This document shows, piece by piece, positions 7,485 through 16,345 of a stretch of 64,000 nt of DNA. The notes below the pieces were generated by a model that searched no databases, was not told where the DNA came from, and saw nothing but the letters and a program-made list of their open reading frames with translations. This DNA comes from an uncultured Bacteriovoracaceae bacterium. GTDB lineage: Bacteria; Bdellovibrionota; Bacteriovoracia; Bacteriovoracales; Bacteriovoracaceae. The stretch's first letter is position 1. Each line of letters opens with the position of its first letter. The stretch covers positions 20,313 through 84,312 of the forward strand of contig CATLOT010000016.1 of the NCBI GenBank assembly GCA_950054155.1, written 5' to 3'. Made by a program: the position numbers and the translations under genes.

Positions 7485-10360
7485 TATTCCCTATCCTCTT
7501 CTAATACTTCAATAGATCCTCTAAGTGTTTTCATGATCCTATCTAGGCGCTCTTCTAATTTCACTTTATCATCTCTTGATTTCTGCTCACGAATAACAAT
7601 ATTTTCCATATTAAATTCAAGCTGATCGATCTTTCTCTTAAGATCTAATATTTTCTTATCTCTTGATTGAACCTGAGATTCTGAATCCATTTTGGCCAAC
7701 TCAAGTTGGCTTTCGAGCTCTTTTTCACGCTGTTTAATTTGATTAAAGTCAACTCGTACCTTGCCTTGAAGACGATCAAATTCTTTTTGAAGAAGTTTTA
7801 CTCTCTCTTCTGCATAGAGCTTTTTCTCGTCTGTTAAGCGCAAACGATAGCGCATCTCCTCAAGCTCATTGGTATGACGTTTCTTTAGGATTGATATCTC
7901 TATTTTTGCTTCTTCAAGTTCTGCTTTAAGACCTAAATTTTCTGACTCGATGGCCTTTGATTCACGCTTCATTTCTTGAATTTCTTTTTGAAAGGCCTCT
8001 CGCTCTTCTCTTAATTGACGAATTGTCGCTTGAAGCCTTAAGGCCTCCCCTTCATGAAAGCGCGGAGGTATTTTATCTTCCGTAATTTTAAGGTGCCCTT
8101 CATCAGGGGATATAGCCTCTTCTTGTGGTGGCGCATCTTCTTCAGGAGCATTTTTACTTAATGCATTTAAAGACTCATCTAAAATGTCATCTTCATCAGC
8201 CTCTTCGTCACCCTCTTCATCAAAAAACTGAGTTTCTGGCTCTTCTGATGAATTTTCATCAAAATCAACACTCTCAAATGAATCATCGAGCTCATCATCT
8301 AAGTCAGGGGCAACAAGGTCATCCTCATCCATTAAACCTGTTTCTTCTTGCATTCCAGGTCTAAACTCTCTTGTCGATACCTCTTCATCAACCATATCTT
8401 CAACATCTTGCTTAATCTCTTGAGTCATGACCATTGTAGGATTGGTTTCTTCTTCAAGATCCCCTTCTAAATCATCTTCAAACTCACCTGTGAGCTCTTC
8501 TTCAGACCCAAACTCAACCGCCTCTTCCTCTAAGTCCGCGTCAAAAGAGTCATCTCCTAAATCAAAATCGTCGCTCTCTTCTGTTTCACTCAAATCCATT
8601 TCGTCGAGACTTTCACCACTATCGAGGTCAAGTTCGTCATCAGAGGAGAGCTCATCTCCCTCCGCTCCGAAATCGACAGGCTCCTCTTCAGGAGAAGCTC
8701 TTTTAACATCGGCGAGATTAATGGCCTCTGTTTTTTCAAGCTCTTCTTCCTCTTCATCATCAGAAAAACTCAATTCATCAGCATCAAATTGCGAGTCACT
8801 TGCTACATCCAGTTCCTCAAGATCGTTGGCTTCAGGCAAAAGTGTATCCTCATCATCGAGAGCAGCCTCTAGACCTCCTAGACTTGAGACACCTGCGCCC
8901 TCGTCATCTTCATCAATGTCATCAATATCTCCGAGGTTAAAGTCTAAACCACCTTCTTCCTCTACACTTAGGTCACTGCTTGGTTCATCCTCAGTTGAAA
9001 AGGCCAATTCACCTTCATCTTCAACCAGCTCATCATCAAATTCTAAGACATCATCACTTGTATCATCACTCATAAGAGCACCCTCATTCCCAGTGGGAGT
9101 ATCTTCTTCATCCATACTGGCGATTAATTCCTCTGGAACTTCAAAATCACCGGTCTCTTCGTCAAACTCAGAAAGCTCTTGTGCACTTGGAAGCTCTCGA
9201 TTTTGAGTGAGGTCTTCAAGCTCTCTGGCTATTTGTTCTTCATCTCTCGCCTCTAAAGGCTCTATATCTTCAATAGCATCATCAGAGTCACTTTCTTCTA
9301 ATGCATCTGACAAATCAAAGTCGAGACCATCCTCTTCTTGCAGACTTTCGTCATCAGTACCTAGGTCTAACTCTTCTCCCCCAAGATCATCATCTCCAAG
9401 CACAAGTTCTTCGTCCGTGCTTAAGTCTAACTCATCTGACTCTATTTCTGGGGAGTCATCTTCAATGCTAAAATCTAATTCTCCATCACCTAAGTCTTCT
9501 TCATTGGCTCCAAGGTCAAGAACATCATCCTCAGAATCGAGTTCAACCTCATCATCTTCATGAGACTCAACACTATCGGGCATAAGATTAGCTTCAAGTT
9601 CTTCGTCGTCTAAATCTAACGATATTCCACTCCCTCCTACAGAGGGAGACGTTTCTTCTCTTAGATTTATTCTTTCAACACTTTCCCCAGAATCTTCTGA
9701 ATAATTGCCTTCTTCTTGAGGGAAAACGCTATTAAATTTCGCTTGAATTTTATCGTTCAATTCTCCTTCATAAGGAGGTCTCTCCCCTTTTACAGAGTGC
9801 ATATCAATGAGAGAGCGAACTTCGGTCGATACTTTAAACTCTGAAGGATCAAAGCCTTGTGAATCATCGCCAAGATCATAGTCTTTATCATCTTCTTCTA
9901 AAAGTTCACTTGAAGAGGGTGCCTTAAAACTTGCCTGTGTTTGGAGATTATTTATTTCGGGAAGAGTCTGACCTTCTTCAAAGATTTCTTCACTTTCAAT
10001 AAGATGAGAGACTTTGAGGTCATTGAGGACACTTTTATAAATCGGATAAGTCAAAGGCTTAAGGATATAACCATGAGCACTCGTCTTGCCCTTTTGATGC
10101 TTCTTTAACTCCTTAACGGAGTGTGTGCTCGTTATAACAATTCTGATAATCCATTCATTTTGGTAGATACTTTTATTAAACTTCTCAACTTCTTTCTTAC
10201 CAAGGTCGTAATCAAGAAAGAGAAGACATTCCTCGTCCTCTTCAACATCTTCTAGAAGTTCAACAACTTCTTCTTCACTCTCGGCCAAATGGGCTTGAGA
10301 ACCAATCCTTTCAACTAGTTCTTCTACATCACCATCCTGGCTCAAAAAAATGATCTTCAT
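7484..10360 (-). CDS. Receiver-domain protein with long acidic region and C-terminal coiled coil
   Basis: 958 residues. Residues 1-118 fold like a response-regulator receiver: acidic residues Asp9 and Asp11 after strand 1, phospho-acceptor position Asp50 in LFLDYDLG, ITST near 76-79, and Lys101 in YILKPLTY. Residues about 150-735 are extremely rich in Glu, Asp, Ser and Leu, with loosely repeated motifs like ELDLGxDD, and are probably disordered. Residues about 745-955 are a continuous coiled coil. The layout recalls the polarity / motility proteins AglZ, FrzS and RomR of myxobacteria and Bdellovibrio, but no orthology is claimed. First gene of the operon with the cyclase. Serine-rich antisense frames opposite it are composition shadows. 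Confidence 0.8.
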   Translation of the reverse strand: MKIIFLSQDGDVEELVERIGSQAHLAESEEEVVELLEDVEEDEECLLFLDYDLGKKEVEKFNKSIYQNEWIIRIVITSTHSVKELKKHQKGKTSAHGYILKPLTYPIYKSVLNDLKVSHLIESEEIFEEGQTLPEINNLQTQASFKAPSSSELLEEDDKDYDLGDDSQGFDPSEFKVSTEVRSLIDMHSVKGERPPYEGELNDKIQAKFNSVFPQEEGNYSEDSGESVERINLREETSPSVGGSGISLDLDDEELEANLMPDSVESHEDDEVELDSEDDVLDLGANEEDLGDGELDFSIEDDSPEIESDELDLSTDEELVLGDDDLGGEELDLGTDDESLQEEDGLDFDLSDALEESDSDDAIEDIEPLEARDEEQIARELEDLTQNRELPSAQELSEFDEETGDFEVPEELIASMDEEDTPTGNEGALMSDDTSDDVLEFDDELVEDEGELAFSTEDEPSSDLSVEEEGGLDFNLGDIDDIDEDDEGAGVSSLGGLEAALDDEDTLLPEANDLEELDVASDSQFDADELSFSDDEEEEELEKTEAINLADVKRASPEEEPVDFGAEGDELSSDDELDLDSGESLDEMDLSETEESDDFDLGDDSFDADLEEEAVEFGSEEELTGEFEDDLEGDLEEETNPTMVMTQEIKQDVEDMVDEEVSTREFRPGMQEETGLMDEDDLVAPDLDDELDDSFESVDFDENSSEEPETQFFDEEGDEEADEDDILDESLNALSKNAPEEDAPPQEEAISPDEGHLKITEDKIPPRFHEGEALRLQATIRQLREEREAFQKEIQEMKRESKAIESENLGLKAELEEAKIEISILKKRHTNELEEMRYRLRLTDEKKLYAEERVKLLQKEFDRLQGKVRVDFNQIKQREKELESQLELAKMDSESQVQSRDKKILDLKRKIDQLEFNMENIVIREQKSRDDKVKLEERLDRIMKTLRGSIEVLEEDRE

Positions 10361-10517
10361 CCAATGATTCCCTTAAATCTACCTAACTCTATAATATCAG
10401 GCGCAACGCAACCCGCAAATAGCGGAAAATTGCTCTCTTTACAGGGATTTATCCATTGATAGTCCCTAACACCTTGGATTAAAATAGGTTATAGCGAAAA
10501 AGTACAGAAAGGAGCTC

Positions 10518-11660
10518 ATGGATATGAACACTTACCGAGCAAAAGATTCAGTTATATCAAAAATCCTACCTCATATGACAAAGGGGCTTTTTAGCCTTCT
10601 TCTGATCGGTAATATCCTAAGCGCCCACTCTTCTAGCGACTCTGTCATGCCTGCCCCCCTCTTGCACCTAGATGACTATTTTTCTCATCATGTAATCGTG
10701 GCAGAAAAGTCGACCCATAAACTCTATGTTTTTAAAAATAAAGAAGGCATTCCTAACTTAGTAAAGACCTACCAAATTGCTACAGGAAAAAAGGCTGGAG
10801 ACAAGATTTTTCAAGGTGATCATCGAACTCCTGAAGGAGTTTATTACCTAACCGATTTCTTAACTCACCAAGAGCTTCTTAACCGCCATGGAAAGCAGGG
10901 AGAAATCTATGGTGTGGGTGCCTTTGTTCTCAACTACCCTAACCCCATTGACGACCAAGAGGGCAAAACGGGCGGTGGCATATGGCTGCATTCAACAAAT
11001 GATGAAACAAGAATTGAAAAGGGCTTAGACTCTCGTGGCTGCATCGTTGCAGCGAATTCTGACCTTATCGATATCTCTCAGTATATCGAACTTCATAAGA
11101 CTCCGATTGTCGTGACTCATGAACTTCTCTTTCTTAGTAACGCTCGCTGGGTTATGAAACGCAACAAAGTCAAATATGCTCTAGAAGGCTGGATCAATGC
11201 CTGGCGTGAAGAAGATATCAATAAATACATTTCCCACTACCATGCGTCTTTTAAGGATCCCAATAAAGGGAATGTTTCCCAGTTTAAAAACTACAAAAGA
11301 GCGGTTTTTGCGGGCCCAGGAAAGCCTGAAATAGAAATTACAGATCTTTCGATAATCCAAAGTGGCGACTATATTCGCGCCACGTTTAAGCAAAAATACA
11401 GTTCAAATACCATTACTGATATGGGACGAAAGACCCTCTACCTCAAGCAAGATGGTTACTATAACTGGAAAATTGTGGCGGAGAAATGGTCCAAAAACGG
11501 TGTGACCTCCGAGACAACTTTAGAGCAACCACAACAGCCTAAGATGGCTTCCTTTGTTCCCTCTCTGCGTTTCTTTGAAACAACAAATCCTAAGGCAATT
11601 CTTGGAGATAGGCTTCTTTCAAAGCAAACTTCAAGTGTTCAAGAAGAAAGCAATAACTAA
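10518..11660 (+). CDS. YkuD-type L,D-transpeptidase / L,D-carboxypeptidase with NTF2-like domain
   Basis: 380 residues. N-terminal signal or anchor (about 20-36), YkuD domain about 57-200 with catalytic His158 and the SRGC motif (Cys175), and a C-terminal NTF2-like domain about 215-335. This order matches Csd6/Pgp2 of epsilon-proteobacteria and the Bdellovibrio L,D-carboxypeptidase that creates cell curvature, which trim peptidoglycan stem peptides rather than cross-link them. Periplasmic. Ribosome site GGAG at 10511-10514 is only 3 bases from ATG 10518 but 9 from the in-frame ATG 10524, so the latter may be the true start. The next gene overlaps by one base (TAATG) and a bactofilin follows. 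Confidence 0.88.
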   Translation: MDMNTYRAKDSVISKILPHMTKGLFSLLLIGNILSAHSSSDSVMPAPLLHLDDYFSHHVIVAEKSTHKLYVFKNKEGIPNLVKTYQIATGKKAGDKIFQGDHRTPEGVYYLTDFLTHQELLNRHGKQGEIYGVGAFVLNYPNPIDDQEGKTGGGIWLHSTNDETRIEKGLDSRGCIVAANSDLIDISQYIELHKTPIVVTHELLFLSNARWVMKRNKVKYALEGWINAWREEDINKYISHYHASFKDPNKGNVSQFKNYKRAVFAGPGKPEIEITDLSIIQSGDYIRATFKQKYSSNTITDMGRKTLYLKQDGYYNWKIVAEKWSKNGVTSETTLEQPQQPKMASFVPSLRFFETTNPKAILGDRLLSKQTSSVQEESNN

Positions 11661-12379
11661 TGGCTGAATCAAACTCTAAGAAACTCTCCTTCGTTCTGTA
11701 CGAAGAGAATAATCCACCTCGCTATTACCATATCAACAAAGCCTTTTTGCGCTTTGTAATTTATGGCCTTCCTTCAGCCGCTTTAATATGCATTGTTCTC
11801 CTAGCAACAGGAGGAGTTTATTTTGAGCAAATCCAAAGACTTGCCCTGAGGAAAGAGCCCGCCATCATTAAAAAGCTGAAAGATGAAAAAGACCAGCTGA
11901 TAAAGGCAAATCTTGTTATTCAAAAAGAACGAGATCAACTCGAAAAGAAACTCAGTGAAGGAGTTGATACTTCAAGTGGCCTTGGATTCTTGGCCCTTTT
12001 TAAGCAATCTTCAGGACGAGTTGATAAGAGTACTTCTCCAGAGATGCAACTTGAGGAAATTGAAGTCGTAAAGGGCACTAATAAAGTAAATCTTGATTTT
12101 AAGATTATTAATATGACCAAAGATGACAGCCGCCTAACAGGTTATCTCTTTGTCATCATGCAAATCGCTAATCAAATTGAAGTTTGGCCAAAAGGTGTTG
12201 TCGAAAACGAATCCATGCAAATTGCCTATGGTAATGGTGAATTCTTTGCAACCTCTCGTTTTCGCCCAGTGCGCGCGGCCTTTAACCTAAAAGAAGGAAA
12301 TCAAGTTCTCTTTAAGGTCGTTATTTTTAGCCGTACAGGTGATCTTATATTTAAACAACTTATTTCAAAACCATTATAG
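11660..12379 (+). CDS. Single-pass membrane coiled-coil protein, unassigned
   Basis: 239 residues. A short cytoplasmic N-terminus, one strong membrane span near 30-52, a coiled coil about 60-96 and a C-terminal domain of about 130 residues (110-239) rich in beta-type segments, presumably periplasmic. No family recognised. It lies between the peptidoglycan enzyme (one-base overlap) and bactofilin (8 bases), so translational coupling is likely. By position it resembles the small membrane partners that join a cytoplasmic bactofilin to a periplasmic shape enzyme in Helicobacter (Csd5, Csd7), though no sequence similarity is claimed. Confidence 0.7.
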   Translation: MAESNSKKLSFVLYEENNPPRYYHINKAFLRFVIYGLPSAALICIVLLATGGVYFEQIQRLALRKEPAIIKKLKDEKDQLIKANLVIQKERDQLEKKLSEGVDTSSGLGFLALFKQSSGRVDKSTSPEMQLEEIEVVKGTNKVNLDFKIINMTKDDSRLTGYLFVIMQIANQIEVWPKGVVENESMQIAYGNGEFFATSRFRPVRAAFNLKEGNQVLFKVVIFSRTGDLIFKQLISKPL

Positions 12380-12386
12380 GTCCTCT

Positions 12387-12755
12387 ATGTCGCAAATTAT
12401 TGATTCAATCCCACAAGACTTCACTTTCATTGGCGATGGAACAAGCGTTCAAGGAACCTTTGTCTTTAAAGGTGACACCAAAGTCGCTGGCCGACTTAAA
12501 GGAGAAATCCGTATTGGGGATAATGCTCCCCTTTCAATAGAGCCTACAGGTTCCGTTGAAGGGACTCTTTACTGTAACCATTTAAGTGTTTTTGGTGACC
12601 TCAAAGGAGATGTGCGCTCGACCGGAACAATTACCTTCTTCCCCTCCTCAACCTTTGAAGGTCAGATTCAGGCTAAGAATCTTGTTATTCATCCCGGGTC
12701 AAATGTCTTCATGGAAGCACAAACTCAAGGTGAATCTGAAGAAACCGCCCAATAG
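12387..12755 (+). CDS. Bactofilin (polymer-forming cytoskeletal protein)
   Basis: 122 residues from ATG 12387. It shows the bactofilin right-handed beta-helix pattern with spaced glycines, such as GDTKVAGRLKGEIRIGD, GSVEGTLYC and GDLKGDVRSTG. Bactofilins self-assemble without nucleotide into filaments on the inner membrane and position cell-wall enzymes. The start at 12387 is preferred over an upstream in-frame start at 12339 because 12339 lies within the previous coding region and the bactofilin fold begins after 12387. Third gene of a probable shape operon. Well supported. Confidence 0.9.
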   Translation: MSQIIDSIPQDFTFIGDGTSVQGTFVFKGDTKVAGRLKGEIRIGDNAPLSIEPTGSVEGTLYCNHLSVFGDLKGDVRSTGTITFFPSSTFEGQIQAKNLVIHPGSNVFMEAQTQGESEETAQ

Positions 12756-12811
12756 ATTTTTCCTCTCTCCCCTATTTTTAGCGACATGTCTTTTTCAGTT
12801 ATCCTCTCAAA

Positions 12812-12823
12812 GGGACATGTCCC
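12812..12823. promoter_or_regulatory. 12-bp perfect palindrome, possible operator
   Basis: GGGACATGTCCC, with a second related site GACATGTC at 12783-12790, in the 186 bases between bactofilin and the secreted Cys-rich gene. Two such sites 29 bases apart suggest a dimeric regulator, but no T-tract supports a terminator. Function is a guess. Confidence 0.35.
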
Positions 12824-12941
12824 GAAAAACTAAGCCTTCCTTTCAACGTTTTTGATTAAGGGCTCCCTTCTCCCTACAAGTTTCCCATCACAAAATTTAA
12901 CTCCACCATTTTGGTGAAACTTTTATTGTTTGGAGGAAAAC

Positions 12942-13337
12942 ATGAAAAAACTTATCGTTGCTGCTGCACTTCTTTCGTCTTCTGCTTTCGCAGGTTCAAT
13001 TGTTGGTCACATTCACTTTCAAAGCGCTTCTACTTGGGAAAACGCTTACACTTCTAAGAGCCTATGTCTTGATGGAAGCACTTACAGAGCTACTGTAAAC
13101 AAGTGTCTTCGTTACGAAAGAAACGGTGGTGAAAGAACTTGTGTACGTCGTGGTAAAGTAGCGATTTCTCAGCCAATGGAATCAACTCGTCAAAGATGTG
13201 CACGTTTTGAAGAAGATGAGTGTGTTGAATATGAGCGAGTTCCCTTAAAGCAAAGCCCTAAGCGAATTTTAGAAATAAAAGATCGCGATGGCTCAATAAA
13301 GAAGCTCAAAAAGCACGTCATACCAAACTGTAGATAA
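12942..13337 (+). CDS. Small secreted Cys-containing basic protein
   Basis: 131 residues from ATG 12942, with a strong GGAGG ribosome site at 12932-12936. Signal peptide to about residue 17 ending SSAFA, then a mature domain with six cysteines, several in positions such as SLCLDG, NKCLRYE and RTCVRRG, likely disulphide-bonded. The tail is Lys/Arg-rich. No family recognised. Strong ribosome site and a dedicated bidirectional terminator suggest good expression as a single gene. Periplasmic or exported; role unknown. Confidence 0.7.
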   Translation: MKKLIVAAALLSSSAFAGSIVGHIHFQSASTWENAYTSKSLCLDGSTYRATVNKCLRYERNGGERTCVRRGKVAISQPMESTRQRCARFEEDECVEYERVPLKQSPKRILEIKDRDGSIKKLKKHVIPNCR

Positions 13338-13373
13338 AAAAAAAAGCCGCTTATTAAAGCGGCTTCTTTTTTT
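13335..13373. terminator. Bidirectional terminator between convergent genes
   Basis: Perfect 9-bp stem AAGCCGCTT (13344-13352) / AAGCGGCTT (13357-13365) with an ATTA loop. An A-run lies on the left and a T-run on the right, so it serves both the secreted protein (plus) and the M16 gene (minus). The minus-strand gene ends within the T-run. Confidence 0.9.
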
Positions 13374-14739
13374 AAAGAAATTTCTTAAGGGGTAAGATTC
13401 TAAGGTCTCCCATTTTCTTAAGCATTGAGCTTAATTTCTTTGGACCCACGATAATAATATCCTGCTCATTCCAAGTGAAGATGTCCTTAATTTTTTGAGA
13501 GACTTCTTCTTTAGAAAATGAGCGCACTCTTTCAGGAAACTTGAAGAGTTCAGAATAGTCGACTCCCTTATGATCAAGATAAGAAAGTTGCGCGAGATAA
13601 GCGCTATTACTCTCAAAGCCAAAAGGATAACTTCCGGCCAGACTACCTTGAGCCCTTAATAGATTAGCATCTTCGATTTTACCAGAAGCTGCTTTTTCAA
13701 GCGTTTCCTTTGTTTTTAAGAGCAGTGTTTCTAAGGACTCGACCTTGGTTGAAGTGCTGACGCCACTTCGTCCATATTGTTTTTGCCCACCGGCAAAGGC
13801 ACCAACCCCATAGGTCAACCCATTTTCAACTCTTAAGACACGCATCAGACGACTCGTGAATCCCCCACCTAGGTAGTGAGCAGACAGAGACATCAGTTCC
13901 TCCTCTTTAATCACTTCTTCATTGAGAAATCGTCCAATTCTTACTTGAGCTTGGTTAGCTCCTTTTAGAGGAATAAGAGTAATGCGAGGTCTTTTAATTT
14001 CAGAAGGTGCTTTATAAGAAACAGCTCTTTGAAACTGCCCTTGTCCTTTCCAGCCACACTCATTAGTAATGACCTTTTCGATATTAAGAACACTCTTAGG
14101 TCCAGTGAGGTAGATCCTCTTCTTCACTTCGTTATTAAAGTAGCTAAGCTTCCCTTTGAGGAGCTTACTATTCCACTTTTTAATGTCGCTCTTCTTTCCT
14201 TCAGCAGGATAGCTATAAGGTGTATTTTGAAGACTGATCTCTCTGAAAGCACGACTTGCGAGAGCTCCCGGATTGCTTTCGATATTATCGAGAGAATCAA
14301 GGATTCTTTTCTTTTCTTTTTTTAACTCTCTGTCAGGAAAAGTTGCATCTTGAAAGAGGTGACAAATTTTCTTCATCGTGGGAACAATGTCTTTAGCAAG
14401 ACCACTAATATGGTAGGAAGCATATTCATGAGTAACACGACCGCCGTATTCAGCCCCAAAGAATTCAAGGTTGCTTGAAATATCTTGTCTGCTAAAACGC
14501 CTCGTTCCAAGGTCAAGATAACTAAAGGCCGCATCCGTTAGGCCCTTAACTCTCCCCTCACTAAGGGCACCATCAGCAAAGTAAATATTGATGTCATATG
14601 TGGGGAAACGATCATCCTCAAGGTATATGACATCAAGATTCTGCCACTTAAGTTTTTGAACCTTTCCCGCAGGAAAGCCTTTTGCCTGAATTTGGCCCGC
14701 AAAAAGAAATAGGCCTACAAATAGTAATGTTCTTTTCAT
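13372..14739 (-). CDS. M16-family peptidase partner lacking the zinc motif
   Basis: 455 residues with a signal peptide ending near IQAKG. M16 fold with the C-terminal substrate-binding pair in SRLMRVLRVENGLTYGV (Arg and Tyr), but at the position of the HxxEH zinc site it has FSYLDLGT, so it cannot bind catalytic zinc. In two-subunit M16B peptidases one chain carries zinc and the other carries the Arg/Tyr pair; this is the latter. It follows the zinc-bearing subunit by 9 bases. The pair should form one periplasmic or outer-membrane peptidase clamp. Confidence 0.85.
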   Translation of the reverse strand: MKRTLLFVGLFLFAGQIQAKGFPAGKVQKLKWQNLDVIYLEDDRFPTYDINIYFADGALSEGRVKGLTDAAFSYLDLGTRRFSRQDISSNLEFFGAEYGGRVTHEYASYHISGLAKDIVPTMKKICHLFQDATFPDRELKKEKKRILDSLDNIESNPGALASRAFREISLQNTPYSYPAEGKKSDIKKWNSKLLKGKLSYFNNEVKKRIYLTGPKSVLNIEKVITNECGWKGQGQFQRAVSYKAPSEIKRPRITLIPLKGANQAQVRIGRFLNEEVIKEEELMSLSAHYLGGGFTSRLMRVLRVENGLTYGVGAFAGGQKQYGRSGVSTSTKVESLETLLLKTKETLEKAASGKIEDANLLRAQGSLAGSYPFGFESNSAYLAQLSYLDHKGVDYSELFKFPERVRSFSKEEVSQKIKDIFTWNEQDIIIVGPKKLSSMLKKMGDLRILPLKKFL

Positions 14740-14748
14740 ATATTCCTC

Positions 14749-16185
14749 TTATTTCTTTTTAGGGTTCTTATTCCACGATGAGACAAAGATATAATTCTTA
14801 TCACCGACGAGGTCGCGGCAGGACTTCTTTACCTCATCAACAGTTATACTATTATAAATTTCGAGTTCTTTATTATAGTAACTGTAATCACCAAAGAAGT
14901 TCTCTCTCATACCAAGAAAGTGAGCGACACCTCTATTCGTCTCGATTTCTTTCACATAACCAACGAGGTACTGATTCTTAGTTTTTTGAAGGGTTCTTTC
15001 ATTGATGGCACGCTCACACACACGGGCCATTTCATTAAGTAAGGTGCGCTTAGATCTCTCTAGGCTTTTCCCTCTTAAAAGTTCACCACTTACCCAAAAA
15101 ACACCATTATATTTGAGAGTGTAATTATGTGCTCCTACAGAGGTAAAAAGAGGTCTCTTTCCAACAACAAACTTCTGATTAAGGTAGCTTGACTCCCCTT
15201 GGCCAATAATTGAACCTAAGATATCTCGGACAAATCCCTCACGGGTGCCAATCGCATTTCCAGGATAGGCCAGCATAAACATAGGGTTCTTACTTTGAGG
15301 CGAATGAATTTTGATATGACGACCATACTTTGCTCTATGCTTATAAAGTTCATTGTCGTCTCGAGACTTTCTGTAGGTTTGAATCTCTTGTGACGAGGGG
15401 GAAATATCTCCAAACTTATCTTTTACGAGTTCGTAAACATCCTCTGCATTGACTGCACCTGCAACCACGATGATCGCATTATCAGGAGTGTAGAACTTTT
15501 TAAAGTAGCTCATCACTTGATCGCGATTAAGATTAAGAAGGTCTTGTTTTGAGCCGATAACGCTCCCACCATAAGGTGTCCCTTTGAAGACCTCTTGCAT
15601 AAGAGTTAAGTATAGCTGGCCTTGAGGACTATTCTCATAGCGCATCTTTCTCTCTTCTAGAACAACCTGACGCTCTTTTTCAAAAGCAGTGGGTTCAAGG
15701 GCTAAATGCTGCATACGATCCGCTTCCATATCAATGATTTTTTCAACCATATTGATATCTTTACTTTCGATAGGAAGACTCTCGTAATAAACGGTATTAT
15801 CAAAGTTGGTGTAAGCATTGGTCATGCCACCGTTGCCCTCAATCATGGAATCAAACATTCTTGGACCGTACTTTTTAGCCCCCTTAAACATCATGTGCTC
15901 AAGAAAGTGAGTGGCCCCAGTCGTTCCCTCTCCTTCATGACGCCCACCGACATCAAAAAAGGTGTAGTAACTAAAAATAGGAAGCTTTTGATTCTCGTAT
16001 ACCAAGAGACGCAGACCATTTTTTAAGGTGTACTTCTTAACATCGAGTTGTATTTCTCCCTCTGAGTGAGCCCCTGAAGAAGTATTTGAAGTTTGAAGCC
16101 CCATTTGAGAACAACCCCAAGATGAGAGCAATAAGGCACCGACCAGAGCGGCGCGGCAATAACTTTTCCTTGTCATGACGCACAT
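14749..16185 (-). CDS. M16 zinc peptidase, active subunit, lipoprotein
   Basis: 478 residues. Lipobox LSSWGC with Cys25, so the mature protein is lipid-anchored. Inverted zinc motif HFLEH (His93, Glu96, His97) and the downstream EERKMR glutamate region complete the M16 active site. Partner of the zinc-less subunit directly downstream. ATG 16185 lies 2 bases from AAAGGA; an in-frame ATG at 16176 has 11-base spacing, so the start is uncertain by three codons. Known role of the family: degradation of peptides within a closed chamber. A role in using imported or prey-derived peptides is inference. Confidence 0.9.
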   Translation of the reverse strand: MCVMTRKSYCRAALVGALLLSSWGCSQMGLQTSNTSSGAHSEGEIQLDVKKYTLKNGLRLLVYENQKLPIFSYYTFFDVGGRHEGEGTTGATHFLEHMMFKGAKKYGPRMFDSMIEGNGGMTNAYTNFDNTVYYESLPIESKDINMVEKIIDMEADRMQHLALEPTAFEKERQVVLEERKMRYENSPQGQLYLTLMQEVFKGTPYGGSVIGSKQDLLNLNRDQVMSYFKKFYTPDNAIIVVAGAVNAEDVYELVKDKFGDISPSSQEIQTYRKSRDDNELYKHRAKYGRHIKIHSPQSKNPMFMLAYPGNAIGTREGFVRDILGSIIGQGESSYLNQKFVVGKRPLFTSVGAHNYTLKYNGVFWVSGELLRGKSLERSKRTLLNEMARVCERAINERTLQKTKNQYLVGYVKEIETNRGVAHFLGMRENFFGDYSYYNKELEIYNSITVDEVKKSCRDLVGDKNYIFVSSWNKNPKKK

Positions 16186-16345
16186 AATCCTTTGTGAGCG
16201 TTTTCAGCAACTTTAATCCCTCCTATGGTACTGATTGGCCGGCGTCGTGGCAACATTACTAATGCATTGCTTTTTTCTTTTTAAAGTGACCTAAGTCCAC
16301 TATTATGCGCATGAATTTAAAAGTGCATATGAAGAGGAGACAACC

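Noticed and set aside
8427..9563. Long serine-rich open frames on the plus strand
   Set aside because: They lie exactly opposite the acidic Glu/Asp codons of the receiver protein; reverse complements of GAA/GAT/GAC give Ser/Phe/Val-rich text. No ribosome sites or domains.
12586..12855. Open frame overlapping the bactofilin 3' end
   Set aside because: Different frame of the bactofilin gene plus spacer; no ribosome site, no domain.
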